Positions 22,031-33,700 of a stretch of DNA of 64,000 nt are shown here, in pieces (position 1 is the first letter of the stretch; each line of letters opens with the position of its first letter). Under the pieces are notes generated by a model. The model was not told where the DNA came from and searched no databases. It saw only the letters and a program-made list of their open reading frames with translations. The position numbers were made by a program, and so were the translations under genes. Source of the DNA: Asparagopsis taxiformis (lineage: Eukaryota; Rhodophyta; Florideophyceae; Bonnemaisoniales; Bonnemaisoniaceae); contig JALQPE010000268.1 in the NCBI GenBank assembly GCA_030407315.1, positions 1 to 64,000 of the forward strand, written 5' to 3'.

Positions 22031-22780
22031 TGCACCCTTTTCAGCGATTCATGAAGAGGGTTTTAGAGTTCGGTACTTTACAACTCTTTCTCCTCCTTCT
22101 TCCCTCGTTGTGTCACTCCCTCCAACTAATTGTGCCATGGGCGTTTGGGTCGAGAAAAGACCATTCTGTTGAACTGTGTACGCCTATAGATATGTTGGCA
22201 TTCCTGGGTTTTCTTCATCGAGTGGACCACTTGCTCTTTCGGTCTCTACGCTTCCAACGTGTCTCCCTGTGAAGTTCCGCACGGAGATGCCACCACTTCC
22301 GACAGAGTCAGGAGATTTCAACATCGCTTCCTTGCACGTTTGTCTGCAATTCATTGGAGGAACTGCCTCTTTGAAACAGTGAACGATAAGATTCACGCAT
22401 TATAGAAGGCCTCGGGTCCATATGCCGCTGGAGAACTCGTACAGCGTGCATAACACTTCCGTCAACGACTGCATTCCTAATCAGTGAGAGGACCTATAGT
22501 CATTTTGCCGCAAGCTGGGCCCTGATTCGCTTGACCACAGAAAGGTGTAACGGTTGTTATCCTTCACTGGGAGAGCTACTGCGGCATTTCCGTGGAGATG
22601 GAGGAATGATGGACCTCCGCCTCTTACATACTTCATGTCCATGAATGTCAAGACAGTAGCAAAGAGAGAATTAATCTGCACGGAGCTCTTGCGCATAGAT
22701 CGCCATGAGTACAGCTCTTTGAGTGACTCATTCGTGTGGCGTCGTCGGAATGAGATTCCAGAAAATCTACTGCTTCCGCC
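22031..22780 (-). pseudogene. Helitron upstream coding remnant
   Basis: Between the Rep frame and the N-terminal frame the minus strand keeps short pieces in several frames. One, about 22696-22540, has GGGPSFLHLHGNAAVALPV, which resembles the region that precedes the Helitron N-terminal domain in other Helitrons. Stops and shifts break it. Introns cannot be excluded without transcript data. Confidence 0.5.
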
Positions 22781-23380
22781 TCAGCATACACCTTCCGACT
22801 CTTTTCCGAACAGGATTGACCCACAGAACTTGCAGTACAGGACGCGTAGAGTCCAATCAGTCAATGGACATCTCGAAACGGTATGCGAACGACTGCGACA
22901 TCGTCCACAGCAACGTTCTCTAGTAGTTCCAGTCGACCTAGGCGCTCCAGAATCCCATACGTAGTGAACTGGAAAGGATCCGCTTCTAGGTTCAGCTACT
23001 CCAGTGAGTCTCACGCGATCGACTTCGGGCCTCCCTGACGGCTGGATCTCATCTACTCCTCCAGCTCCTTCTTCGTTTTCAACGGCCTCTACGGCAGGAC
23101 CCACAGATACATGATCACCCTCAGCATGCATATTCCCTTCGTCCGGCTCAGGCACGGTGACTGCTGATCCCCTCCGTCGCTGCCCATTTCTGCTGCTCGG
23201 TCGATGCGCCGATGAACCATCCTGGCGATTCACAGAACGGGGACGCCCAGCTCCTCTTCTTGCACCTCCGCTTCCTTCCCTCGTACCACCGCTGTTTCGC
23301 CTCCGCCCGCCGCTGTTTGCCTGTGCTCCGCCCCGTGAAGCCCTCTCTGGTGTTGTTGTCGGGTTGGGCATTTTGATCAA
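22781..23380 (-). CDS. Helitron N-terminal open frame (basic, Cys-rich end)
   Basis: A 199-codon frame with the first ATG at 23371. It has a Gly/Arg/Ser-rich low-complexity start (GGRRRNSGG type), an acidic middle, and a Cys/His cluster at the end (CCGRCRSRSH... then CKFCG) that may bind zinc. It points the same way as the Rep-helicase and lies just upstream, so it is probably the N-terminus or first exon of the same protein. No homologue is named. Confidence 0.5.
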   Translation of the reverse strand: MIKMPNPTTTPERASRGGAQANSGGRRRNSGGTREGSGGARRGAGRPRSVNRQDGSSAHRPSSRNGQRRRGSAVTVPEPDEGNMHAEGDHVSVGPAVEAVENEEGAGGVDEIQPSGRPEVDRVRLTGVAEPRSGSFPVHYVWDSGAPRSTGTTRERCCGRCRSRSHTVSRCPLTDWTLRVLYCKFCGSILFGKESEGVC

Positions 23381-24139
23381 TGTTCGTTCGCTTTGTGCCT
23401 CAGGACGCTACTCCTTCTTACGGCCAGTGGGGGTCTTGCAACCCGGCTCAACACTTTGAGTTTGCACTCTGGGGGTACGAGTAACCCCCGGTTTTGCCTG
23501 TAAGTAGACCAGGACTTGTGCTCCTCCAGTTTCCCTTCTCAGGAGCGGGTTTGGACCACGACTGTGGGTCGGGTACTAACTTAAAGAAACTTTCCCGGTG
23601 GTCCACAGTCACGGTCCTCTACTGTACTCGTACGTGTCAAACGGGGTCACCCGTTGAGCTACTCCTTCCCCGAGTAGCTTGTGACTCGGCACAGTACTCG
23701 GGTATAGTGAGGAATTCGAGGGGGGCGTATCTTCCTACAGCAATCGCGGGCTGATCGACGGAAAGCGTTTCCCACCCGCCGGCGCGCCAGAGAGCCACAG
23801 CAACGGACCGACTTGCTCGTGCACTGAATTTCCTTCCCGGAAAGATGTTCGCTTCGCTCGCAACGCGCTCGCAACAGAGACGTGGAGGTCTCGAAACGAC
23901 CGTGCAGCCTACCGTTTAGTACAGTGTGCAACACAACCAACATTGCATGGAGCGTTGCATGGTGCGATACACCTTCACATAATTTTCTAGTGTAGTATGC
24001 CCCTATACGTACTGTATTCACTAATCTACCATGCGTAGGATACACTTTTATTGTACAGTATAATAGTGTCGCACTCGCGTACAGTGCACTCAGTGGATAC
24101 ATTATCCTGGCTGAAGCTGCACTGTACACTGCTGCGCCG

Positions 24140-24193
24140 GCCATGTGCAGTGGCTGCCAGGCCAGATGGCAGGCCAGTTGCACTGCACATGGC
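24140..24193. repeat. Inverted repeat with 13-bp arms
   Basis: Arms GCCATGTGCAGTG (24140-24152) and CACTGCACATGGC (24181-24193) are perfect complements. A further inner pair, CTGCC and GGCAG, lies in the loop. It could be a small MITE-like hairpin or a remnant of one. Confidence 0.75.
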
Positions 24194-24491
24194 AAAGTAG
24201 AACTTAGCGTGCCATGTGTGCAACGTGTGGTCATATGAGCCAGTAGGGATAGAGTATTTCGTAAAGTAGCGTACTGTACTGTGCCAAGTGGGCGAGTAGA
24301 TTATGAGATTCGCTGCTGCTGAATTTTTTTATTGGGTAGTTGGGGGTTGAATTTTGGATGTAATTATGAAGAAAAACGGGTCTATTGGCTAGGAAAGCTT
24401 TCAGCGACCATGAAATACAATAGAAATTTAATAGTGATTCTAGGTAAATCGTTACTATAAGGAGAAATTGAAATACAAGTGTCTATCGGAC

Positions 24492-24515
24492 AAGTGGCCT
24501 CATATGAGGCCACTT
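24492..24515. repeat. Perfect 24-bp palindrome
   Basis: Centred on CATATG, with arms AAGTGGCCTCAT on each side and no spacer. A run of T follows it on the plus strand. Role unknown. Confidence 0.8.
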
Positions 24516-24927
24516 TTTTCCACCGTAGTTTAAATTGAAAAAATAAACAATTAGCTCCAAATTTGCCACTAGAAGTGTCGAAATGGTACGCACAAACTGA
24601 TACCCAGATTAGGATTACTGTAATTCGTACAGGCCGCCGCCAGTGGAATAGCCACCGACGGCAGCACTCGCCCGCTTCTAATAAAATACCGCTGCTCACC
24701 CCTTCCCTCGGGGAGAGAGACAAGTAGAGAGGAATACAACAGTGAATCAACTGGTCTGGCACGCAGTCGGGACCGGATTGGTAGTTCTTCTCACGCTTAA
24801 ACGTGACCTCTTCCATTACCCCTATTCACCCTCTACCAACTACTCCCGTATACCCACAATTCCATTGCGCTCAGCTGAAACAGACCAGCACGCGACCAAC
24901 ATCTGGCGCATTCCTGTTCCTCGTGGT

Positions 24928-25612
24928 AGTAGCAGGTAGAAAATCCGCTAGAGCGGCAACCACCCGACAGGTGTCCCGAGCCTCGGTAGAGGAGATGGTA
25001 GAGCAGATGAACCTTATAACGTACCCAGTCGGTAATCTCGTATGAGAGAAGATATCGCTACCCGGAGGGGGTTGTGCGATTATAGCGCTCATGCGAGGTG
25101 CGTATTAATGGAGCAAAGTGACGTAATCCGTCGAGCTGTTGGCTAACCCTAAGGTTTTCCCGGAGAGGGGTTGAGCAATAGGTATGCAAACACTGTTCCA
25201 GTGGGTCGTAATTCCACTTGAGTTTACGTTACTCTAGAAACCGTGCCTACTGGCTATTCCAGTGGCAGTTTTATACTAAGTCTACTGTAAGCTAGGGTTA
25301 GTGGTTAGGAATAAATATCCAGTTATTGACCAACCAGAGCCCAGTTAACGGCACTCGCCTACCCGCGAGGTTATTGCTAGTTAGGCTTACATTGTAATGT
25401 ACAGCTGGTTAGCTTAAGTTAGAAATTTGTCCCTTGTGGGGTCTTGGCCGGGGCCGATAGGCCCGAATAGGGTGTTTACAGCCTTGTGCTTGTCCTAAGT
25501 ACAGGAAACACGCCCAGTTGGCTGGTACCTTGTGATTGGCACATCTTTTAAGTGGGCACCCAATAGGGAAGCGACACGGCTCTGGTTGAGAGGACCGCCA
25601 GGCGGTATGACA
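24928..25612 (-). repeat. 3' LTR of A3 (685 bp)
   Basis: It aligns along its length with the A1 and A2 LTRs, with scattered changes. The mid-LTR TATA box is kept (25269-25275). At 25612 the sequence passes directly into the middle of the antisense gene, so the polypurine tract has been lost. Confidence 0.88.
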
Positions 25613-27524
25613 GTACCGTAGAGGACTTACCGATGATTCGGTCTCGCTGGTTCGCGTATCCCCCTCGTCCCGACACGGGTAACTATGAGCATCATATGCG
25701 ACTTCACGCTACGGTGACTTCCCGAATGATGGGGCGTCAAGTGACGGCGAATGACTATCACGTATTCGCGCACCGTAATGGTAGCTCTGTTGAGCCGGTC
25801 ACTAGACCCATGAGGGTATCGAGGGAAGCATTGGACCCGTTATGGGATGATCCCATTTGGGAAGGGCAGTTGTCTCCGCCGATGTGTTTGCCTATCGCCG
25901 ACCCTCCGTCGCTGGTGTACTTCCACCATTCCGCTCTTCGTGAGGCGCCCGCATGGCGGTTGAATAGACTCCGGTCGTACCTCGAGCTGGAGAGGGATAT
26001 CCTAATAGGAATCGAGTTGGCTCGTATCGTCGAAACTCGGGGCTTCGTGCCGGTGATGGCAGAGGAACTCGTCAACAGGGTAAGTCGTACCTGGTACGGT
26101 CTCTCGGAGGTGCCGCTGTCGGCCGTGGTTCCCCATAGCAGGAAGTTACCTGGCACGGTAGTGCGTCGCCTATTGAAGGTAGCCCTTGGGGGTGATGACT
26201 ATCCTCAGGAAATGGTTAGCACCAACATCACAGGAGTGGCACCGGAGAAGGTGGTTGTCTATACGACGGTGGACTTGGCGAAGAGGGTGTTACGTATTAA
26301 CGTTTTAAACATCGAGAGGGTTCGACTGCGGAGCTGCCTCCTTATCGCAGGGATGGTGAATTCACCGAAGATGGTTATTACGGCTTGGAGCCTGACAGTT
26401 ATTCTGACGGTGATCCCGATTCGTACAAGTATCAGCCTATTGGCGAGGCGTTTGTGCCGCGTCCGTGGTGGAATTCCGAGATGGGAGGCCCGAGCGGTCG
26501 CTCTCCTTATGCAGGACGGAGCTTTGCTCCTGTTGCTCCCTTACCACCCGGTGGTTCTGATGACTTGTATGAAAGTTCGGTCTCAATGGATACCACGCCT
26601 ATCGCGTCAGCCCCTCAGCCTGTGGCTGCTCCGTCATCCCAGATGGGTCCTGCTGTGGAGGCGTTTCTAACGTCCGACAAAGGCTCTGAGCCATCCGTAA
26701 ACGGTGATGACGGTACTCCGCGTCAGCCTCCCGCTGTGAATATCCTACGTGGAGAATTATCCGGTCGGGAGTTGATGTCACTCCTGGAGGGGCGGCGGTT
26801 GGCCAATGAGGTTGGGGATGGTACGGTCACTTCCGTCTTCGTGTCGGCCAATGAGCGTTTCCTCGTGGATTCCGCGTTGGAGACGCTTGCGCTTACGTGC
26901 GTCACGTTGGCTAATTGCTATAAGCACGGACGCGAGCAGCGTAATGCCGCCCGAGAGCGCCTCCGCGAGGAGCGAGAACGACGCCGCGTGGCGGATAAGG
27001 AGATAGAGGCCGCACGCCTGGAAGCCGCAGAATTGCGTACCCGGATTGGGGAGTTGGAAGGCGAATTGGATGACGCTAGGCGTCTGCTGGAGCAAGCGGC
27101 TTCAACCACGCACGATATTCCCGGAGAGGGTGGCGAAGAGGCGGCTCAGCCTGGTTACTCACGTCGTCGTGCCAGGTCTCCCGATGAGGGTCTTCCCGAT
27201 CGCAATGTGCGTACTCGTCTTCATTCCCCTGAGGGTGCTGCAGCAGCTGTTGCTCGTAATCCTTTTCTTGCGCAATTGGATGCCCGACTAGGGTCACCTG
27301 AGTCGCTAGATGTTTCTCCGCGTTCCGCGTCCGTCCCTGTAGTTGGGTTACCCGAACCTGCGGTCGCGCCTTCGCATGGCCCTGTGCCTGCCCGTCGTCG
27401 GGGTAGCGGTGCTATTCCGCAGCGCGGCTTGCGTCGCAATCCCACCTTCGCTAGGGTTCCACCCCGTCATCCTCGTCCATCGACGAACGTGCGTGCGTTT
27501 GCCCCTACGGCACCCTCCGCATAA
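25613..27524 (+). pseudogene. A3 antisense gene, N-terminal half deleted, frameshifted
   Basis: It matches the A2 antisense protein from about residue 490 of the long frame onward (MIRSRWFAYPPRPDTG). The upstream half and the leader are gone and the LTR abuts the remaining part. A shift near 26310 moves the reading from the first frame (to 26670) to another (26385-27524). The C-terminal coiled coil and Pro/Arg-rich tail are kept. Many changes relative to A2 keep the amino acid type, so the gene was probably under selection before this copy broke. Confidence 0.8.
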
Positions 27525-27791
27525 ACCTCTAAGGGTAGTTTGAATACGCTTTTGCGTTGCGCCTTCGTTCATCAGGTAGTTTTGAGGCACCTCTGAGGTA
27601 CATTAAAGATGTATCATCACGATGACGTATGGATTGTTTGTTGAAAGCCCTGTTAGCCAGATTTTTATCTTTTCGAAAAATCTTAATTTCCACAATGGCT
27701 CCGGTTGGCGGTGATAAAGTGCGCCCTTTCGGCCTAGCCTCATGAGAGTGCTCTACTCATTGTATCTCCACCTCGTAGACTTGCTATCTCG
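27525..27791. other. A3 convergent spacer
   Basis: It corresponds to the 3' spacer of A1 and A2, with the CACCTCTGAGGTACATTAAAG block. No gene is visible. Confidence 0.5.
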
Positions 27792-28143
27792 TTAGCTTTT
27801 CGTCCCTGCGGGGTTGTGCGGCTTCTTCCCGCTTCTGGGTGTGCGCGTGCGCGTTCGGCGCGGTAGCCTGTCACCCTTACGGTGTTGCATTCGACGGAAG
27901 TACCGTGATGCCCATTCGGGGGGAACGTTCGCTCGTTGCGTCCACGTTGGCTTGCGGTAGCCATACCATTTTACTAAGAAACATTGTTCGCCGTCGTCGT
28001 CAGTGACGTAGTCGATGAGGTCATCGATGGGATATTCCTCTTCTGAGGTTGCAGGAGTTGCATCGTTACTTCCCCCTAGGGTTTCAGCCACTTCATCAGA
28101 GAAAATTATCCGTTCGCCGTTTGGGCGCGTTCTTCGCAGCGAT
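27792..28143 (-). pseudogene. A3 pol end: chromodomain fragment
   Basis: The last about 85 codons of pol, with EEEYPIDDLIDYV and FLVKWYGYRKPTW, match A1 and A2. In-frame stops lie just upstream, and the D1 insertion at 28144 removes the rest from view. Integrase and RT of A3, if kept, should lie right of the window. Confidence 0.8.
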
Positions 28144-29340
28144 CACTACTGTGTCTGAAATCGGGCCTGGGGCAGTACTGTACGGCAGTAAAATTTAGTA
28201 CTGTAAAAATATAAATTAATGCACTACTTGCCGGCAGTACAGTGCACTGCCCGGAGGCAGTGGCCATGTGCTGCCGACGGCAGTAGAAAGTACTGCCTGG
28301 ATGTATGACGTGAGGCAGTGGTGGGAGGCAGTGATAGTTGCTGGATTTAGATTGTCTTTCTGGCAGTGATTTGTGCTACATTGGCCTGTAAAATAAAGTA
28401 GTATATTGTGCTGACTTGGGCAGCACGGGGAGGGAGTAAAATACGCTGTCCAGGAATATGGCCCACGGCAGTACTATTTGGTGGCGTGGGATCCACCGTG
28501 TGGCAGTGGAAGCTAGTGTTTCCGGCAGCGTGCTGTGCTGGCTGCGGGCCCGAATGACGGCAGCACATTTTGCTATATTTAGGTAGTGCCCCGATGTACT
28601 GTATGATACTGCCTGCAGGTCATGGCAGAGGCAGAGAAATGTACTGTATTCTATTATTGGACAAAGCAGTAATTTCTGCTGCTGTGTGGTGCTGCTTTTT
28701 TTTGTACTTACAGGTAGTGACAAGTCTATGTTCTGGCAGTAGAGTAATGCAGTGGAATATGATGACAGCAGACATGCTTCGAGGCTGTGTATTCTACTGC
28801 CTGTGGAAGCGAGTGGGGACAGTAAATTATGATGTCTGACGAAATGTGTGAAAGCAATGAAATGAGGTGCTGATAGTCTCTGGGAAAAGCTGCCTGATAG
28901 TACTCCTTTATGATACGAAAAGCGCTACCGTACCGTGCTACTTGCCGTGGTGGAAAGTGCTGCCGTGCTCTACTACTTGCGTATGTGTAAATCAATGCCA
29001 CGCTGTACTGCTCCAGGATATGTGAATTGCTGCCCCACAGCACTACAAAAAGTAGTAGATTTTGATGTATTATAGAGCTGTCCAGATCAGCGTAAATTAC
29101 TGTCTGATAGTGTTGTACTCGACAGGGGCATAGGACAGTACCAGTTACTGCCTGTGGCAGTGCAGTGTACTACCTGGAAGTGCTACCTGTGGCAGTACAT
29201 TTCACTACCTGGAACTAGTGCTTGAGACAGTACAATTTACTGCCGGGAAGTCTATACTGAACCAGTAAATTGTAGTGCCTGGCGGTACTGACTCGGACAG
29301 AACGGGAAAGTAGTAGAATATGATGCCTAGGGTAATACTT
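28144..29340. repeat. D1 subterminal repeat region
   Basis: The motif GGCAGTA or its complement TACTGCC, with near variants, recurs dozens of times in both orientations over about 1.2 kb. CACTA elements carry such clustered motifs near their ends as transposase-binding sites. No coding frame is supported here. D2 has the same region with an extra about 24-bp unit near its start. Confidence 0.75.
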
Positions 29341-29853
29341 TCTAGTGCCTACAATTGATTTTCAGGACGATAGAATCAGGTGGAAATGCCATTCCAGCCG
29401 CATGTTCAGGCATCTGGCTACGAAATGTCGGGCAGAATGGAGTATCTCTCTCGGTGGTCTTCATAGAAATGTATAGGGATAACCAAGTGTGATCTAAAAG
29501 GATGTCAGAATTTTCATGTAGCAAGGACAACGATGCCTGAACGATTGTTTCAGTTCTATCATTAGACTAGACTACTCATAAAATCGAACTATCGTATCTA
29601 AAATCTTACTATCTCTACAGCCAGGACTATTGTGCAAGCAAATCGAGTTCCTTGCTGTTTCAAAACTACATGTGATGTTCAGACAGGAGGGAAATAAACA
29701 CCATTACAGATGATTTGCAACAGGTTAGTAATCGGATATAGAAAAGTATTGTAAAGGATGAGAAGAACATGAGTATGAATGGAATGAACAAACTTACCAT
29801 CATTGAACTATTCTTGCGGGCAACGGTATTGGTTGTAGGTTGGAATGACGAAA

Positions 29854-29961
29854 ACTGATCCTATTCTAGTCTATTGATTTGAATGGTTTCTGGCATATGT
29901 ATTGCTTAAGCAATACATATGCCAGAAACCATTCAAATCAATAGACTAGAATAGGATCAGT
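29854..29961. repeat. Perfect 108-bp palindrome in D1
   Basis: The two 54-bp arms are exact complements with no spacer, centred on CTTAAG at 29907/29908. The D2 copy (46217-46324) is also perfect. Confidence 0.95.
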
Positions 29962-30040
29962 GAAGAACGATACTCATGGTTAGTGCACTGTCTTCCATGG
30001 AAAACATGTGGAAAGAAATGAGAGAGGGGAAAGATACCTA

Positions 30041-30081
30041 CTCGACAACGTACCAGCCTTGAAGGCTGGTACGTTGTCGAG
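30041..30081. repeat. Palindrome with 20-bp arms in D1
   Basis: Arms CTCGACAACGTACCAGCCTT and its exact complement flank a single G. With one mismatch the symmetry extends about 6 bp on each side. The D2 copy is at 46404-46444. Confidence 0.92.
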
Positions 30082-30785
30082 CAGGTAAGTTACCTGTCAT
30101 CTTCATGATAACCGGATGATGAAATGGTCCTATACGTCGCGCATCAACAGCCTTAAATAGACAGCTCATCCACTCATAATGACCTCGTCGTAACTAGAAG
30201 GCAGATGATTTGGCAGACGATGATGTGGCAGATGATTTGGCAGCGGATGATCTGTCAAATTTTCTGGACGTGATAAATTAGCAGAAATAGAAATCATGCC
30301 CCTACGAAATGTCAAACTAACCTAAAAGTCTTGGTATTGATGTTTAGCTGCACACTGAAGGAGAAACATCGAATAAATGCTGTAAATTAGAGTAATAGAC
30401 AATCCGAAAGAGAATTGCAACCGTGTTCTCATCTATATATAGTTTATTACCATAACAAGATTACTATTGAGGCCTATTATACCATGTACTGAAGCTAAAT
30501 TGTAAATGATTCGTGTATTTCATTCAGAACAGGAAGCAGGAATCGTTGGAGGCATTAAAGATCGCTGAAAACCCAACATGGGAAATCAAGTTACCTGTTC
30601 CTTGAGTTAGGTAGGACACTAGTCAGTGTGAAGTTTTCGATAAGATGTAACGGTAAGAAAATATAGGTACTATAAACTATTACAGTGGCCTGGTTAAAAA
30701 GAGACAGATACCATCTTATTAGTTGCCTACTAGTTGACGCTAATCCACAATTTTTGCAAGGTTCTCTCGAATCCAAAGAGAAGAG

Positions 30786-33700
30786 ATGAAACGAACAGCT
30801 GTTCGGAAGAAAGGTACACCTCGAAGAACCCGGAGAAGGTTTGAATCATTGTCAATCCCATACGAAAGTGGGACAAGGCACGAAAATGGGGTAACCCCGC
30901 TAGTTTCGAACGAAACATTCGAGGTTCACGCCGATATACCGGACGAAAACGTCGGAAAAGCATCTGCTGAAGACGAGAATATTTCTAGTGGCAATGGAGA
31001 AGAGCACATTGGATTTTTTGAGGCTGAAAAGTTACCAGAGAAGAACAAACGATAGGCTCTGAGGAAAGCTCGGCCGAGAGCTGTGGTGACCACGACGGAG
31101 AAGAGGCAGCGGAAGATGACCGCGGACTTGTGGATAAACTGCTGACCTGGCCAGTATTCTCTGCAATAATATTGCTTAGTGGAACTCTACGGAAGAAACG
31201 CAAGGACTATGAAGGTATGCGTGAGATGTCTAATTTCAAGCGGGACATTTCGGATCAAGCACCCAGCGACTCGTACATGAGGAAAGTCATTTTACCGTTC
31301 ATTCTGAAAACATGTTTCCCACAAAGCATGGATACAACGTGTGAAATAGATGTAACAAAAAGCGGCTCTAGGCTTGGAAAGATGTCTCCAGGACTGTCTA
31401 GTAGCCGTAGAGCTCATTGTACTACATCGGTACGAGTCGTGCTACCGAGCACATGGGCGGAAAGGGATATACAGACCGGACCCATTCTGGACTGCATAAA
31501 GTCTAGTAAAAGGGATAATAGTGATGAAAGAGAAGATGAAGCATATCAAATTGCTTCAGAAAGTATTGAAAACTCTTTCATTGTCAAATGCCGTTCAGCT
31601 GTTCTGAATGACCCATTCCATCGCATTTCGGTAAGTGCATCAGATCATGACGGTCACAAGATGCACAGAAAGGTATACGCCCGACATGGAGACGAGTTGA
31701 GGATCATATGTATGCCGACGACAAATCAAGAGACCCTGGTGGCTAAGCTGGGAGGAGCCAGAACGAAACAGGGAAAGAACATCGAAACTGGAAAGAATTC
31801 TAGGAGCAGAAGAAGTTTTACAGCAAGGAGTGACTGGAGAATTGAAGCTATCATCATTGCAAGTTATCTTGCAACCGGAGAAGAACAACAAGAATCAAAT
31901 ATGGAAGATGTGATAGGCCCGCAAATCGATGCAATGGAAGAAACTGAGAAAAGAAATGCGAGGCGTGTCGTCTCCACCACAACGCTCGACGGAGAACATT
32001 GCAACAATGATATTTGGGCAGGTGACGCTATCACTCTGTTTCGGCCAAAAAGTAAGTCTGACGGGAGCACATTTGAAGAGTTACTACTCGTGAACAGACA
32101 TCTGAAAAAGGGACGCTCTGAACATGCGACTTTTCTCATTTGCTCCATAAGGGGAGCAACTGGGCTGCTACATCGCGAACAAATTCGGGTGAAAGACGTC
32201 CAGCTCATAGGAGCTCCAGACAAGAGGTCTGGATGGAACCCCGGCTCTAAACGTATGGATGCCTGCAGTGAGGGGAATCTTTCAGATGGCAGGAAATATA
32301 TCGGAAACCGATTTCTGCTATATGCTGATGACTTCCAGCCGTTCACAAGCCGGAAAGGAAGTTTTGGTGGCTGCTATATGCTTCCATTAGGCATACAGCC
32401 AAGCAAGAGAGCAAGCTTCCACGCAGTCCGCGTTCTTGGATTCGTTCCCCCGGGAGTTTCAACAAATGTTGTAATTGAGAGAGTCGTACCCGACATTGTG
32501 AAGGGAAGTACAGACGGTTTTCCAGCGAAAGATGCAAATGGAGAAGATGTGGTCATATTCCTGGATCCTGTTGGATTTATCGGAGATTACCCAGCTGTTT
32601 CGCATACTCTGGATGTCCGTGGTCACACCAGTAATACACCATGCCATAGCTGCATTTTCGAAAAGCAAGATATGAGCAGCAGTGGAGGTTCACGAAATGC
32701 ATACACATCATTGCTAAACAGTCAGATGAGTACGTATGCCCGAGGAATGCACCGAGACAAGCTTGTGAGGGAGGTCGCATCGCGAGATCAGCTCAAAGTT
32801 CTTGACTAAGCCTATATCCGATTGAGAATAAGGCACTCGATAATTTGAGTGAATCCCTTAATCGTGTGCGGAGAGGAGTCCCTACAAACGAAGAAGGAGT
32901 TCCAGTTGTTCCTTGTCAATTCGATCCATATCGCTCTGCTGCAGTTGCCCCAGACCATCTGCTCTCCGGACTGGCTCAAGATGTGATGAATGCGACAATC
33001 ACTGCAGCAACACCTGTAATTCGAAATGTTGCGGAAACAGTTATACTGAATACCCTCCGAATGTTCTGTTTGAGTAGTCAGAGTCAGGTATTCGGGCAGA
33101 ACTACCTATTATCGATGAACATGAGCGATATATTCGCTGTTCTCGTTGTAGCTCCCCAAGCATTTTATTCGGCATTTCGTATCGTCATCGGGAACTCTTG
33201 GGACGGGTATGAAAAACTTGAACGTATTCTTCGTTTGCTGAAAAAGTTTCAAATGGTTGTTGCCAGCATTCGATTCATCCCAACATGGTGGATAGATGGA
33301 CTTGAGTCAACCAGGAGGTTCGAGGCCGAGAATGGCGGACGCCATGACCACATTCTAGCTCTTGTTTCAGACTATGTGAAAGAACTGCATGAGGCATGCA
33401 AGAAGGATCCTATTGCAATGAAACATCTGGACAAACCGAACTTGCATCGGTTGATAGAATTTTGCGTACATACATTACCAGCTTTTGGAGCTGCGAAACA
33501 TGTGGAGGAGCTTTTATTCGAGAGAATGCACCAGCCTCTTAAAAGAGGGGTTCGAAACTCGAACCATAAGAATGAACATCTGTCATCAATGGAGCTCATC
33601 ATGGCCGATGACTGGCTCGCACGAATAGCCATCACGCTGGGTGCGGTAGGTCACAATACAAAACAATGGACGTCTGCCGATTGCAGACGCGTGTATTTTG

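Larger units (their letters stand above)
18589..23380 (-). mobile_element. Degraded Helitron
   Basis: The minus strand carries, in order, an N-terminal region with Cys-rich motifs, the Helitron N-terminal domain, a rolling-circle Rep domain and a PIF1-type helicase. That combination defines Helitrons. Coding parts are broken by stops and frameshifts. I could not place the TC and CTRR ends with confidence, so the limits given are those of recognisable coding sequence. Confidence 0.8.
23381..24927. other. Unassigned DNA between the Helitron and A3
   Basis: No convincing gene on either strand. It may hold the 5' end of the Helitron and target DNA of A3. Two hairpins are visible and listed separately. 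The part around 23900-24300 is rich in CACTGTA/TACAGTG-like words, and 24300-24560 is AT-rich. Confidence 0.4.
24928..28143 (-). mobile_element. A3: left part of an internally deleted family A element
   Basis: On the plus strand the order is 3' LTR (inverted), truncated antisense gene, spacer and the end of pol (chromodomain, minus strand). It is cut at 28143 by the terminus of D1. The element is more diverged from A1 and A2 than these are from each other. The first base of the LTR is A where the other copies have T. Confidence 0.85.
29341..30785. other. D1 non-coding region upstream of the transposase
   Basis: About 1.4 kb, AT-rich, between the subterminal repeats and the transposase. It contains two large palindromes (listed separately) and a short run of GATGATTTGGCA-like units near 30200-30250. 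It is conserved in D2. No gene is seen. Confidence 0.5.

Noticed and set aside
23659..24234. 191-codon minus-strand frame
   Set aside because: It crosses the inverted repeat at 24140-24193, has no domain and has biased composition; it is not supported as a gene.
30190..30260. Short repeated GATGATTTGGCA units as a CRISPR-like or satellite array
   Set aside because: Only three or four imperfect, irregularly spaced units; the context is a eukaryotic transposon.
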